A stretch of 35,884 bases of DNA from a bacterium (GTDB lineage: Bacteria; Elusimicrobiota; Elusimicrobia; UBA1565; UBA9628), in assembly GCA_021806745.1 (NCBI GenBank), contig JAJZQS010000013.1:3814-39697 (forward strand). Direction: 5' to 3'. The position numbers were made by a program, and so were the translations under genes. Of this stretch, positions 8,644-18,396 are shown in pieces (positions within the stretch are counted from its first letter, which is position 1; each line of letters begins with the position of its first letter). The notes beneath the pieces were generated by a model, which saw only the letters and a list, made by a program, of their open reading frames with translations, was not told where the DNA came from and did no database searches.

Positions 8644-10022
8644 GCCTGCGAGATTTCCCGGCGCGCGATTACGGTCCGGCCGTGGCCGGCGCCGACTACG
8701 GCGAGGTCTTTTTGGAGGAGACGACCTGGGCCTCGGTGCGACTGGAAGACGGCCGCGTGCGCGACGCCGGCGCGGGCTCGGACCGCGGCCTCGGGCTTCG
8801 CCTGCTGACGCGGCGCGGCGAGCGGGTGGACACGCTCATGGCCTCGGGACCGGACCTGACGCCCGCGGCCGCCGCGCGCCTGCGCGCCGAACTGCCGGTC
8901 CCGGCCGGACTGGCGCCCACCTTCCGGAGCCCTCAATGGCGCCCGGCGGGGCCTCTGATCGACCCCTCGCAGGCGTCGTTGGAACGCAAGGTCGAGGTGC
9001 TGCGGCGCCTGGACGCCGAAGCCCGCGCGCAATTCCCGGGCCTGCGCCAGGCGACGATCTCCTACGGCGATCGCGTCAAGCGCACTCGCGTCGTGCACAA
9101 CGAGGGCGCCGATCTCGCGCAGGAGACCGTGTCCACGCTCGTGCGCGTGTCGGTCGTCGCCGAGCGCGACGGACGACTTCAAACGGCCGTGGAGACCGTC
9201 GGCGCCCAGCGCGGCTTCGAGTTGGCCGAAAGCGACGAGTGCCGGGCCGCGGCGCGCCGCGCCGCCGCGCGCGCGCGCGAAAAGCTCGACGCGCCCAAGG
9301 CCCGCGCCGGGCGCATGCCCGTGGTGCTCGCCGCCTCCGCCGGCGGCACGTTCATCCACGAGGCGATCGGACACTCCCTTGAGGCCGACGCGGTGCAGGA
9401 AGGCTCCTCGCCCGCCTACCGCGGCGCGCGCGGACGCGTCGTCGCCCCGGAGTTCGTCACCGTGATCGACGACCCCACCCTGCCTTTCCAGCGCGGTTCG
9501 TTCCACTTCGACGACGAGGGCGTGCCCGCCGCGCCGACGACCCTCGTGGGTGCCGGGGTTTTGAGCGATTTCCTGCACGACCGCGTCAGCGCGCTGCGCG
9601 AAGGCTGCCCCGCCAACGGCCACGGACGGCGCGAGTCCTTCGATGAACGCCCCTTGCCGCGCATGTCGAACCTCTACGTCGCGCCGGGCCCCGACGACCC
9701 GGTCGCGATCGTACGCGGGCTCAAGCGCGGCCTGCTGGTCACGCGCATGGGCGGCGGTCAGGTCAACACCGCCACCGGCGAGTTCGTCTTCGAGGTGGAC
9801 GAGGGCTACTTCGTCGAGGACGGACGGGTACGGCACCCGGTGCGCGACGCCAACTTGCTCGGCGTCGGCCCCGAGGTCCTGCGCAGCATCGCGGCGCTCG
9901 GCTGGGACATCGGCTGGGGAATAGGCACTTGCGGAAAGGAAGGGCAGAACGTGGCCGTCAGCGACGGACAACCGACGATGCTTCTGCCCGACATCGTGGT
10001 GGGAGGTCGGCATGACGACTAA
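8640..10022 (+). CDS. tldD: TldD-family zinc metalloprotease, cytosolic type
   Basis: GGTFIHEAIGHSLEADAVQEGSSPAYRG (HExxxH), VIDDPTLP, ANGHGRRESF, GTCGKEGQ Cys; ATGA overlap with kinase. Confidence 0.9.
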   Translation: MSLRDFPARDYGPAVAGADYGEVFLEETTWASVRLEDGRVRDAGAGSDRGLGLRLLTRRGERVDTLMASGPDLTPAAAARLRAELPVPAGLAPTFRSPQWRPAGPLIDPSQASLERKVEVLRRLDAEARAQFPGLRQATISYGDRVKRTRVVHNEGADLAQETVSTLVRVSVVAERDGRLQTAVETVGAQRGFELAESDECRAAARRAAARAREKLDAPKARAGRMPVVLAASAGGTFIHEAIGHSLEADAVQEGSSPAYRGARGRVVAPEFVTVIDDPTLPFQRGSFHFDDEGVPAAPTTLVGAGVLSDFLHDRVSALREGCPANGHGRRESFDERPLPRMSNLYVAPGPDDPVAIVRGLKRGLLVTRMGGGQVNTATGEFVFEVDEGYFVEDGRVRHPVRDANLLGVGPEVLRSIAALGWDIGWGIGTCGKEGQNVAVSDGQPTMLLPDIVVGGRHDD

Positions 10023-10449
10023 GCGAAGGACGGCGGCCGCGCTGGCGCTGGCGCTGGCGGGCGCCGCGTGCGCCCACGAGGCGCCCAAGCCGGAGGTGAG
10101 CGTGATGAGCGTCGAGCAGTGGCATGGGATGCGCGGCGGACCCAATGAGCCGGGCGCGCTCGCCGCGACCGACGCCGCGTCTTGGCGCGGCATCTGGAAC
10201 AGGCTCGGCCAGCCCGCCCCGGACTTCGACGCGTCGAAATTCGTCGGCGCGGCCGTGTTCGTCGGAGAGCGGCCGACCGGCGGCTGGCGCGCGGAAATCG
10301 CGGCGACGCAAGACGGCGACGACCTGATCGCGCGCTGGAAGATCATCAAGCCCGGCGGCTTCACGACCCAGATCATCACCGCGCCCTGGCTTGTGCGCGT
10401 GTTCCCGCGCCCGAAAGGGCGATTCATTCTGGAGAAAGCTCCCGAGTGA
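10012..10449 (+). CDS. Putative lipoprotein with PrcB-C-like domain
   Basis: Lipobox-like LAGAAC; PTGGWRAEIAATQDGDDLIARWKIIKPGG...APWLVRVFPRPKG resembles PrcB_C. Confidence 0.6.
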   Translation: MTTKRRTAAALALALAGAACAHEAPKPEVSVMSVEQWHGMRGGPNEPGALAATDAASWRGIWNRLGQPAPDFDASKFVGAAVFVGERPTGGWRAEIAATQDGDDLIARWKIIKPGGFTTQIITAPWLVRVFPRPKGRFILEKAPE

Positions 10450-12071
10450 ACGCTCGCCCGGCGGCCGTCGCCTTGGCGATTCTCGCCGCCGCTGCCTCGC
10501 GCGCGCGGGCGCAGGCGCCGTCCGCGCCGACTCCGTCGGCGTCGGCGGTCAACGACGATCCGACCTCCTTGGCCGTGCAGAAGCGCTTGATCGAGCAGCC
10601 CGCGTTCGCCGAGATGATCGCGCAGCGCATCGATCGTTCCAAGCTTGCCGCGGTCATCGCGCCGATCCAAGACCCCGCGCAGCGCCTGGCCGCGATCCGC
10701 GATTGGGTGGCAAAGGAGCCGGAATCGGCGGCCAACGTGGCCATCGGCCTCTACGGCGACGACGCGCGCGGCGACACGACCTTCGAGAACGCCCTGCTCG
10801 AGCAGACGACGCTGACTCCCGTCGACAACACCGCCGGCAACCGCGGCGTGCTCTTCAACCTGCGCACGGCCGCGCGGCGCTCGATCCTCCTCGACCGGCA
10901 GTCCGGAAAACTGTCCAGCGACGAACAGCGCGAAATACTGCGCACGATGTTCGAAGGCACAGGCGCGCAGGCCAACACGGTGCTCAATCCCGCCGAGGGC
11001 GCGTCGGCCGCGGCCGGACCCGGCGCCGGCGCCTACGGCCCGGCGACGGGAACCGGCGGAGTGGCGGCGGGATTTTCCGGCTATTACGACCGGCTGAGCG
11101 CCGGAAACCTGCGCGGCTACTCGCCGCAGCTGCTGGCCCTGCAAAGCGAGCTCAACCGCCGCCGCGCGCCGGGCGCGCCGACTTTGCCCGAGACCGGAAA
11201 ACTCGACTACGCGACGCTGGCATATCCGGCTTTCGGCATGGACTACGACATCCGAGGCCTGCTCGCGCGGCTGCGGCGCGAGCGCCTGATCATTCTCGCC
11301 AAGCTCGCCGGCGTGACGCTGAGCGCGCGCGACCTGCGCGACCCCGACATCGAAAAAAAACTTCTGTCCAAGATCCCCAACGCGCGCCTGCCCGCGCGGC
11401 TGCTCCGACGCGCGGAGTTCATCGCGCGCGCGCGCGCGGCGATGGATGCCTTTCTGGCCGCCGCGGCCGAGGCGCGCGACCCGCGCAAGATCACCCGCGG
11501 ACTGCTGGCTCGCCTGTCGCGGCTTCAGGGCGAGGCCGCGCGCTGGATCACGGCGGCCTCGCTGGAGGAAGACCAATCTCGCCTGGACGAGCTCGACGGA
11601 TTTCTGACGCCCGAACTTCTGGCGCAAATCGAGGCCGCGCCCGACGCCGACGCGGTCAAATCCGGCTACCGCCAACGCGGAACCGAACTGCAGACGCGCC
11701 TGGCCGGCGCGCACGCGGACGCGCAAGCCGCCGAGGACATCCTGACCGGCGTGAACTGGAGCTCCGGCCTGGCCGCCGCGGCCGCGCGCATTTCCTCCGA
11801 GCGCGCCGCGCGCGCGGAACTGGCTCGGGACATCCCCCTCTATTCACGCGCCCCCGGCCGGTTCATCCAATCCTCGCCGATCCAGCCGCGCTGGCGAGTG
11901 TGGCTTGACGACGCGGCCGTCCAGTGGCTGCCGGCCAGCGCCTACGCGCGCTCCGTCGCGTCGCGCCGCTCCGCGGCCGCGCGCTGGCGGGGGATATTCG
12001 AGATGATCTCGCGCTCGGAATTGGCCGGCGCGGCCGACGCCGACGCGCAGTTCGAGCCGCCGGCTCCTTGA
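10446..12071 (+). CDS. Secreted hypothetical protein (541 aa)
   Basis: In-frame GTG at 10446 overlapping the upstream stop (GTGA); signal peptide VNARPAAVALAILAAAASRARAQA; no family recognised. Confidence 0.65.
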   Translation: MNARPAAVALAILAAAASRARAQAPSAPTPSASAVNDDPTSLAVQKRLIEQPAFAEMIAQRIDRSKLAAVIAPIQDPAQRLAAIRDWVAKEPESAANVAIGLYGDDARGDTTFENALLEQTTLTPVDNTAGNRGVLFNLRTAARRSILLDRQSGKLSSDEQREILRTMFEGTGAQANTVLNPAEGASAAAGPGAGAYGPATGTGGVAAGFSGYYDRLSAGNLRGYSPQLLALQSELNRRRAPGAPTLPETGKLDYATLAYPAFGMDYDIRGLLARLRRERLIILAKLAGVTLSARDLRDPDIEKKLLSKIPNARLPARLLRRAEFIARARAAMDAFLAAAAEARDPRKITRGLLARLSRLQGEAARWITAASLEEDQSRLDELDGFLTPELLAQIEAAPDADAVKSGYRQRGTELQTRLAGAHADAQAAEDILTGVNWSSGLAAAAARISSERAARAELARDIPLYSRAPGRFIQSSPIQPRWRVWLDDAAVQWLPASAYARSVASRRSAAARWRGIFEMISRSELAGAADADAQFEPPAP

Positions 12072-12075
12072 CGCG

Positions 12076-14058
12076 CTACGCGCCCGGACGCAGCGCCGGG
12101 ATCAGGGCCTTGATGCGCGGCAAGGCCTCCTCGGCGGCGCGCTCGCCCGCGGCGATGATCTCCGCGGCGCGGCTGAGTTCGGTCCAAGAGAAGCCCTTGA
12201 GGTCGGGGTGCAGCACGACGTCGGCGATTTCCTGCCGGGATTGGGACACCTCGTATTCCATCGTGTAGATCATCTGGAAGAACACCTCGAAGAGGTTCGG
12301 CGCCTTGAGGATGCCGGGTAGGGCGGCGTCGCGCCAGGACAGAAGGCTGGAGGGAGCCTCCGGCCGGGCGCGGCGGACGCCGTCGTGACGGGGGCGGTCG
12401 CCGGCGGGAGTGGTCAAGTTGACGGCGATCAGAATGTCGGCGCCAAGACCCGCGAGTACCCGCGTGGGCACGGGGTCCACCAGGCCGCCGTCCACCAGGT
12501 AGCGCCCGTTGTGGGCCAGCGGCGCGAAGATGATCGGAAGACCGGCGCTGGCCCTCACCGCCTCGGCCACGCGTCCCGATTTGAGCACCACCTCTTCGCC
12601 GGTCTCGATGTCGGCGGCCACGCACGCGAAAGGGATGTCGAGATCCGAAAATTCCCGGGAGCCGAAATAGGAGCGCAGAAAGCGCAGGAGCGTCTGCCCG
12701 GCGAAAAATCCGGAGCGCGGGATGGTCATGTCCCAAAAAAGGTTCTCGTAGACCCAGGCCGAGTCGATGCGCAGCGCCATCGCCTCGATCTCCTCGGGCT
12801 CGTAGCCGGCCGCGCAACAACCGGCGATCACAGCGCCCATCGAGGTGCCCGCGATCACGTCGATGGGAATGCCCTCGCGCTTGAAGACCTTCAACACGCC
12901 GATGGTCGCATGGCCGAGCGCCGCTCCGCTGCCCAGCGCCAGGCCCACGCGGATTCCGCCCAGGCGCCGCGCCAGGCGCGCGGCCGACGCCGCGGCGCGC
13001 GCGCCCGGAGGCCGGCCCAGTTCCCAGGCGATCATCACCCGCTCGGCGCCGACGAGCAGCGGCGCGTCCTCGGGCTCAAGCTCCCCCAACCACAGGCGCA
13101 GCACGCGCGCGGGCTCGGGCACCAGCGCGGGGACCTCGGCCTCCATCTGCCGGAACTGCGGCCGGCGCTCGTCGCAGCCGGCCATCAGCACTCGGTCGGC
13201 CTCGGCCAGCGCGGCACGCTCGACGTCGCCGCGCGCGCCTCCCGACAGGCAGACGAGCGCGAAGTCGTGGCCGCCGCGCAGCGAGTTCAAGAACAGATAC
13301 AGCGAACCGAACAGGCGCCCGCCGAGCGCGGCCGGCGACACCGACAGGATTCTCGATCCCGATGGATGCTCCTGGGCCAGCGCCGACAACGCGGCCGGAT
13401 CGCGCAGGTTGGCCGCGCGCAGTTCCGGCTCGCCGACCGGCGCGGGGTTCAAACCCGCGGCGCGCGCGATGGCGCCCGGCTCGGAGGCCAGATCCAGGAT
13501 CAGGACGCGACGCCGCGTCTGGAGAGTCAGCGCCTCGCCCAGCGCCCATGCGAACGCCGCGCGGTCGGCTTCAGGCAGCGCGCAGTCGAGCACGATCAGC
13601 CGCGCGTCGGAGCCGGGACGCGTGGGGCCGGAACTTTGCGCGATCAGCCTCTGGGCCAAAGTGCGCGACAAGCCCAGGAGGATGGTGGGGTGGTCGCGCA
13701 AGATTTCCTCGAACCCCTTGCGCGGGAGCTTGAGCAATTCGCTGGTGGCGTCCAGGCGCACGGTGGAGGTACGCGGGATCCCGGTCAAAAGTCCGGTCTC
13801 TCCGGCCACGTCGCCTCGCCCCAGGAAGGCCACGACGGTCTCGCGTCCCGCCAAAGTGCGCAGGCGGCGGCACTGACCCGACACGATCAGATACATCGCG
13901 TCGGGATCGTCGCCCTCGCGAAAGAGCGTCGCGCCCTTGGGCAAGGACAGGGGCTGGAGCTGGGCCGAGATCTTGCCCAAATCCTCGGCCGAAAGTCCGG
14001 CGAACAGCGCGATGCGCTTGAGAAACGGCTCCCAGGAGGGGATTTCCTCTGGCTTCAC
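12076..14058 (-). CDS. Patatin-like phospholipase with N-terminal cyclic-nucleotide-binding domain (NTE-type architecture)
   Basis: cNMP domain FAGLSAEDLGKISAQLQPLSLPKGATLFREGDDPDAMYLIVSGQ...GDVAGETGLLTGIPRTSTVRL; middle Rossmann-like region; patatin GLALGSGAALGHA...VIAGTSMGAV...VDGGLVDPVP; start set at GTG 14058 (SD GGAAGG) after the NUDIX stop. Confidence 0.85.
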   Translation of the reverse strand: MKPEEIPSWEPFLKRIALFAGLSAEDLGKISAQLQPLSLPKGATLFREGDDPDAMYLIVSGQCRRLRTLAGRETVVAFLGRGDVAGETGLLTGIPRTSTVRLDATSELLKLPRKGFEEILRDHPTILLGLSRTLAQRLIAQSSGPTRPGSDARLIVLDCALPEADRAAFAWALGEALTLQTRRRVLILDLASEPGAIARAAGLNPAPVGEPELRAANLRDPAALSALAQEHPSGSRILSVSPAALGGRLFGSLYLFLNSLRGGHDFALVCLSGGARGDVERAALAEADRVLMAGCDERRPQFRQMEAEVPALVPEPARVLRLWLGELEPEDAPLLVGAERVMIAWELGRPPGARAAASAARLARRLGGIRVGLALGSGAALGHATIGVLKVFKREGIPIDVIAGTSMGAVIAGCCAAGYEPEEIEAMALRIDSAWVYENLFWDMTIPRSGFFAGQTLLRFLRSYFGSREFSDLDIPFACVAADIETGEEVVLKSGRVAEAVRASAGLPIIFAPLAHNGRYLVDGGLVDPVPTRVLAGLGADILIAVNLTTPAGDRPRHDGVRRARPEAPSSLLSWRDAALPGILKAPNLFEVFFQMIYTMEYEVSQSRQEIADVVLHPDLKGFSWTELSRAAEIIAAGERAAEEALPRIKALIPALRPGA

Positions 14059-14098
14059 GCGTCGCCTTCCGTTCGGGCGGTCGCGGTCATCGCGGTCC

Positions 14099-14647
14099 CT
14101 AGCGCCGTCGCGCCAGGCAGGCGAGAAGTCCGATGACGGTCTTGGAGTCCTTGATGCGCCCGTCGAGGGCCATGGCCACGGCCCGCTCGAAAGGGACCGT
14201 GACGCAGCGCAGGAACTCGTCGTCATCGGTGTGCATGCGGCCGGGCGTCAGCCCCTCGGCCACATACATGTGCAAGACCTCGTTGGCGAACGCGGGCGTG
14301 GGCCAATAGCGCAGCAGCGGCGCGATGCGCCGAGCCTTGTAGCCGGTCTCCTCGTCGAGTTCTCGCCTGACGCACGACAGCGGAGACTCGCCGCGGTCGA
14401 GTTTGCCGGCGGGCAATTCCAGCGTGACCTCGCGCACGGGATGACGATACTGGCGCACCATGACGACGGTGCGCTCGTCCAAGAACGGAACGACGCCGAC
14501 CGCGCCGGGATGGTCCATGTACTCCCGCGTGGCGGTCTTGCCGTTGGGCAGACGCACGGTGTCGACGCGAAAATCCACCGCGCGCCCCTTCCAGACCGTC
14601 TTCTTGCCGACGAACGTCTCCACGAGTCCCGCGTCGGATCGATTCAC
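14099..14647 (-). CDS. NUDIX hydrolase, ADP-ribose pyrophosphatase-like
   Basis: NUDIX box GKLDRGESPLSCVRRELDEETGYKA; ELPAGKLDRGE; GTG start. Confidence 0.9.
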   Translation of the reverse strand: MNRSDAGLVETFVGKKTVWKGRAVDFRVDTVRLPNGKTATREYMDHPGAVGVVPFLDERTVVMVRQYRHPVREVTLELPAGKLDRGESPLSCVRRELDEETGYKARRIAPLLRYWPTPAFANEVLHMYVAEGLTPGRMHTDDDEFLRCVTVPFERAVAMALDGRIKDSKTVIGLLACLARRR

Positions 14648-14653
14648 GCGCGG

Positions 14654-14659
14654 ATTATA
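14654..14659 (-). promoter_or_regulatory. Leaderless -10 (TATAAT, 6 nt before GTG)
   Basis: Minus strand TATAAT-CCGCGC-GTG(14647). Confidence 0.65.
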
Positions 14660-14730
14660 ACAAACGCCCCGCCGTCGATCTTGCGCATCCAGCCTCCCGC
14701 GGAGCAGGTCTCAGCCGACGCGGCAATTCG

Positions 14731-14736
14731 TATAAT
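14731..14736 (+). promoter_or_regulatory. -10 box TATAAT upstream of dnaE
   Basis: TATAAT 43 nt before ATG 14779; predicted leader about 36 nt without an obvious SD. Confidence 0.55.
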
Positions 14737-14778
14737 GCCCGGGTCGACGCTCCCGCCTCGGCTCGTCGACAATCCCCG

Positions 14779-17700
14779 ATGTCCAATCCCGAGTTCGTAC
14801 ACCTGCACAACCACAGCGAGTACTCGCTGATGGACGGCGTCATCCGCCTGACCGACGCCAAGGGCAGACCCTCGCAGACGCTCCAGGACCTGGCCGCCTC
14901 CGGCGCCAAGGCCTTCGCGGTCACCGACCACGGCAACATGTACGGCGCCGTCGAATTCTACACCGCCGCCAAGGCGGTGGGGCTCAAGGCCATCATCGGC
15001 TGCGAGATGTACATCTCCAAGGGCTCGCGCTTCGACCGCGGCCACTCGCAAAAGGAGAACTGCCACCTCACCGTTTTGGCCAAGAACTACGAGGGCTACC
15101 AGAATTTGATGGAGCTGTGCTCCATCGCCTTCAAAGAAGGCTACTACTACGATCCGCGCATCGACAAGGAACTGCTGGCCAAGCACTCGAAAGGCTTGGT
15201 GGTGCTCTCGGGCTGCCTGAAGTCCGAGCTCAACCAGGCCGTCTTGTCTGGCGACCTGGCCCAGGCCGAGAGGCTCGTTACCTGGTTCAGGGACAGCCTG
15301 GAAAAGGACGGCTATTACCTGGAGATCATGGACCACGGCCTGGACAAGCAGCGCCAGGTCACCTCGGCCTTGCTCGAACTGCACCGCCGCACCGGCATCG
15401 GACTCGTCGCCACCAACGACTGCCATTACGCCCTGGCAGCCGACCACGAGGCCCACGACGCCCGCGTGTGCATCGCCACCGGACGCAAGCTCACCGACAC
15501 CGACCGCCTGAAATTCGACAGCCGCGAGTTCTACATCAAGAGCCCCGCCGAGATGCACAAGCTCTTCGGCGGCATGGCGCCCGAAGCGTTGAGCAACACG
15601 CTCAAGATCGCCGAGATGTGCAACCTGAAAATCCCGATGGACCAACTGCTCCTGCCGGAGTTCAAGGTTCCCGAGGGCTACAACCAAGACACCTACTTGG
15701 AGCACTTGTGCGCGCAAGGCCTGAAGGAGCGCTTCCCCGCGGGAGTGCGCCCGGAATACAACGACCGCCTGGCCTTCGAACTCGGCGTCATCCGGCGCAT
15801 GGGATTTTCCGGCTACTTCCTGATCGTCTGGGACTTCATCAAGCACGCGCGCTCCATCGGCGTGCCCGTGGGACCGGGCCGCGGCTCCGGCGCCGGGGCC
15901 CTGGTCGCCTACGCGCTGCGCATCACCAACGCCGACCCGCTGAAATACAATCTCCTCTTCGAGCGCTTCCTGAACCCGGACCGCAAGTCGATGCCCGACC
16001 TCGACATCGACTTCGCCGACACCGGACGCGACAAGGTCATCGAGTATGTGCGCCAAAAATACGGCGAGGACTGCGTCGCCCAGATCATCACCTTCGGCTC
16101 GCTCGGCGCCAAGCTCGTGGTCCGCGACGTAGGGCGCGTGCTCGACGTGCCGCTGGCGCGCGTCGACGAGATCGCGAAGAAAATTCCCACCGGCCCCAAC
16201 GTCAACTTGAACGATGCCATGCAGACCCCGGAACTGCTTGAGTTGGCCAAAGACGAGCAGGTCAAGCGCCTGCTCGACTTGTCGCTGAAGCTCGAGGGCC
16301 TCAAGCGCCACACCGGCGTGCACGCGGCGGGCACGCTGATCACCAAGGACCCCGTCGTGCGCTACACGCCGCTGGCCAAGGGGGCCAAATCCGACGTCGT
16401 CACAACGCAATACGACGGGGACTGGTGCCCGAAACTCGGCCTGCTGAAAGTCGACTTCCTGGGCCTGCGCACGCTGTCGATCATCGACGACGCCGTCAAG
16501 TTCGTGCGCGCGCGCGGCGCACCCGACTTCGACATAGACGCGGTCCCGCTCGACGACGCGAAGACCTACGAGCTTTTGCGCACCGCCAAGGCCCTGGCCG
16601 TGTTCCAGCTCGACAGCCAGGGCATGCGCGACCTGATCTTCCGCATCCGTCCGACGACCTTCGAGGACATCGCCTCGGCCATCGCGCTTTTCCGCCCGGG
16701 TCCCATGCAGTCGGGCATGCTCGACTTGTTCGTCGACTGCAAGCACGGCCGTCAGGAGGTCAAATACGACCACCCCCTGCTCGAGTCGATCCTGAAAGAC
16801 ACCTACGGCTGCATGGTGTATCAGGAGCAGGTGATGGAGATCTCCAAAAAGCTCGCCGGCTTCACCCCCGGCGAGGCCGACGGCCTGCGCAAGGCCATGG
16901 GCAAGAAAATCCCCGAGGAGATCGAAAAGGTCCGCGAAAAGTTCGTCAAGGGCGCGGCGGTCAACAAGATCGCGCCCAAGCTCGCCAACAAGATCTTCGA
17001 CCAAATGGCCAAGTTCGGCGGCTACGGCTTCAACAAGTCGCACACCGTCGCCTACGGCATCGTTGCATTTCAGACCGCCTACCTGAAGGCGAACCACCCC
17101 GTCGAATTCATGACCGCGGTGCTGACTTCCGAGATCGGCCACTCCGCGATCGGCGCCGAAGACAAGGAAAACAAGCTCGTCACCTACATCGACGAGGCCA
17201 AGCGCATGGGCCTCAGAATCCTCCCGCCCGACGTCAACAAGTCGCGCGCGAAATTCGACATCGAGGGCCAAGACATCCGTTTCGGACTTTTGGCGATCAA
17301 AAACGTCGGTTCGGGCGCGGCCGAGGCGATCGTCGCGGCCGCGAGGGAAAAGCCCTTCACGAGCCTCGACGACCTCTGCGCGCGCGTGGATCTGCGCGCG
17401 ATCAACAAAAAAACGATCGAGTCCCTGGTCAAGGCCGGCGCGCTGGACTCGTTGCGCCCCGGAGAGCCTCCCGGTGCGGCGCGCGCGCGGCTGCTGGCCG
17501 AAGTCGACGCGGTCGTCGGGCGCCAACAGCGCGTGCGCGCGGATCTCGACAAAGGACAGGGACTGCTGTTCGGGGCCGGCGCGGCGACGCCGCCGACGCC
17601 CGCCCCCGGCACCCCGGATTTCTCCGTCAAGCCGCTGTCCGAACACGACACGCTGGCCTTTGAGCGCGAGGTGCTGGGCTTCTACATATCCGGCCATCCC

Positions 17701-18336
17701 CTGCTCGGCGTGAAAGCCCAGCTCAAGGCCGTGGCCACTCATGAGATCGCCCAACTCAGCGCCGCGATCACCGCTCCCGTGCGCCTGGCCGGGATGATCA
17801 GCAAGACGCGCAAGATGGTCTCCAAGAAAACCGGGGAACCCTGGGTCATCTGCACTCTCGAGGATCTCAGCGGCGAGGCCGCGCTGTTGTGCTTCCCGAA
17901 AATCTACGCCACCGGCCTGTCTCACATCGCCAAGGCGGGGGCCCTCGTGGCCGCGACCGGACGACCGTCGTTTCGCGGCGAGGACGGCGAGGGGGCGTCG
18001 GCCGAGATCATCGTCGACGAAATGTCGCCGCTGGATTTGGCCGTGTCGCGCTTCGCCAAGCGCCTGCGCCTGCGCTGCGACGCCGCCGCCGGCGTCGAAA
18101 CGCTGGAGGCCCTGCGCGACGCGCTGGAAGCGCACCGCGGACCGTGCCCGGTCGCGCTCGTCCAAGAGACCGCGGAAGGATCCGCGATCCTCGACATAGA
18201 CCAGCGCGTCATTCTGAGTCCGGCGCTGTTTTCGGCCGTGGAGGAGCTGTTGGGCGAGCGCTGCTGGAGCATCGACGCCGCACCTCCCCCCGCGCCCGCC
18301 GCCCGACGCTTCGAGCGCCGCGCGCCCGCAGCCTGA
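14779..18336 (+). CDS. dnaE: DNA polymerase III subunit alpha
   Basis: MSNPEFVHLHNHSEYSLMDG (PHP), GPGRGSGAGALVAYAL, PDLDIDFADTGRDKVIEYVRQKYG, GFNKSHTVAYGIVAFQTAYLK; 1185 aa. Confidence 0.97.
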   Translation: MSNPEFVHLHNHSEYSLMDGVIRLTDAKGRPSQTLQDLAASGAKAFAVTDHGNMYGAVEFYTAAKAVGLKAIIGCEMYISKGSRFDRGHSQKENCHLTVLAKNYEGYQNLMELCSIAFKEGYYYDPRIDKELLAKHSKGLVVLSGCLKSELNQAVLSGDLAQAERLVTWFRDSLEKDGYYLEIMDHGLDKQRQVTSALLELHRRTGIGLVATNDCHYALAADHEAHDARVCIATGRKLTDTDRLKFDSREFYIKSPAEMHKLFGGMAPEALSNTLKIAEMCNLKIPMDQLLLPEFKVPEGYNQDTYLEHLCAQGLKERFPAGVRPEYNDRLAFELGVIRRMGFSGYFLIVWDFIKHARSIGVPVGPGRGSGAGALVAYALRITNADPLKYNLLFERFLNPDRKSMPDLDIDFADTGRDKVIEYVRQKYGEDCVAQIITFGSLGAKLVVRDVGRVLDVPLARVDEIAKKIPTGPNVNLNDAMQTPELLELAKDEQVKRLLDLSLKLEGLKRHTGVHAAGTLITKDPVVRYTPLAKGAKSDVVTTQYDGDWCPKLGLLKVDFLGLRTLSIIDDAVKFVRARGAPDFDIDAVPLDDAKTYELLRTAKALAVFQLDSQGMRDLIFRIRPTTFEDIASAIALFRPGPMQSGMLDLFVDCKHGRQEVKYDHPLLESILKDTYGCMVYQEQVMEISKKLAGFTPGEADGLRKAMGKKIPEEIEKVREKFVKGAAVNKIAPKLANKIFDQMAKFGGYGFNKSHTVAYGIVAFQTAYLKANHPVEFMTAVLTSEIGHSAIGAEDKENKLVTYIDEAKRMGLRILPPDVNKSRAKFDIEGQDIRFGLLAIKNVGSGAAEAIVAAAREKPFTSLDDLCARVDLRAINKKTIESLVKAGALDSLRPGEPPGAARARLLAEVDAVVGRQQRVRADLDKGQGLLFGAGAATPPTPAPGTPDFSVKPLSEHDTLAFEREVLGFYISGHPLLGVKAQLKAVATHEIAQLSAAITAPVRLAGMISKTRKMVSKKTGEPWVICTLEDLSGEAALLCFPKIYATGLSHIAKAGALVAATGRPSFRGEDGEGASAEIIVDEMSPLDLAVSRFAKRLRLRCDAAAGVETLEALRDALEAHRGPCPVALVQETAEGSAILDIDQRVILSPALFSAVEELLGERCWSIDAAPPPAPAARRFERRAPAA

Positions 18337-18366
18337 ACGCGCCAAGACGGCTCCTTATAAATCTGC

Positions 18367-18372
18367 TAAAAT
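18367..18372 (+). promoter_or_regulatory. -10 box TAAAAT upstream of the receiver gene
   Basis: TAAAAT followed by SD GGAGG and ATG 18397. Confidence 0.45.
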
Positions 18373-18396
18373 CCGGCCCTCCGATGGCGGAGGCCT

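Noticed and set aside
11426-11442. GC dinucleotide run (GCGCGCGCGCGCG)
   Set aside because: Within coding sequence encoding Ala/Arg; expected in such a GC-rich genome and not evidence of a repeat element.
8481-11726. 1081-aa minus-strand ORF
   Set aside because: Antisense to the kinase end, tldD, PrcB-like and 541-aa genes; composition typical of spurious GC-rich reading frames.
14644-18345. 1233-aa minus-strand ORF covering dnaE
   Set aside because: Antisense shadow of a high-GC gene; low-complexity Arg/Val/Gly/Asp-rich translation with no recognisable domain, while the plus strand is unequivocal dnaE.
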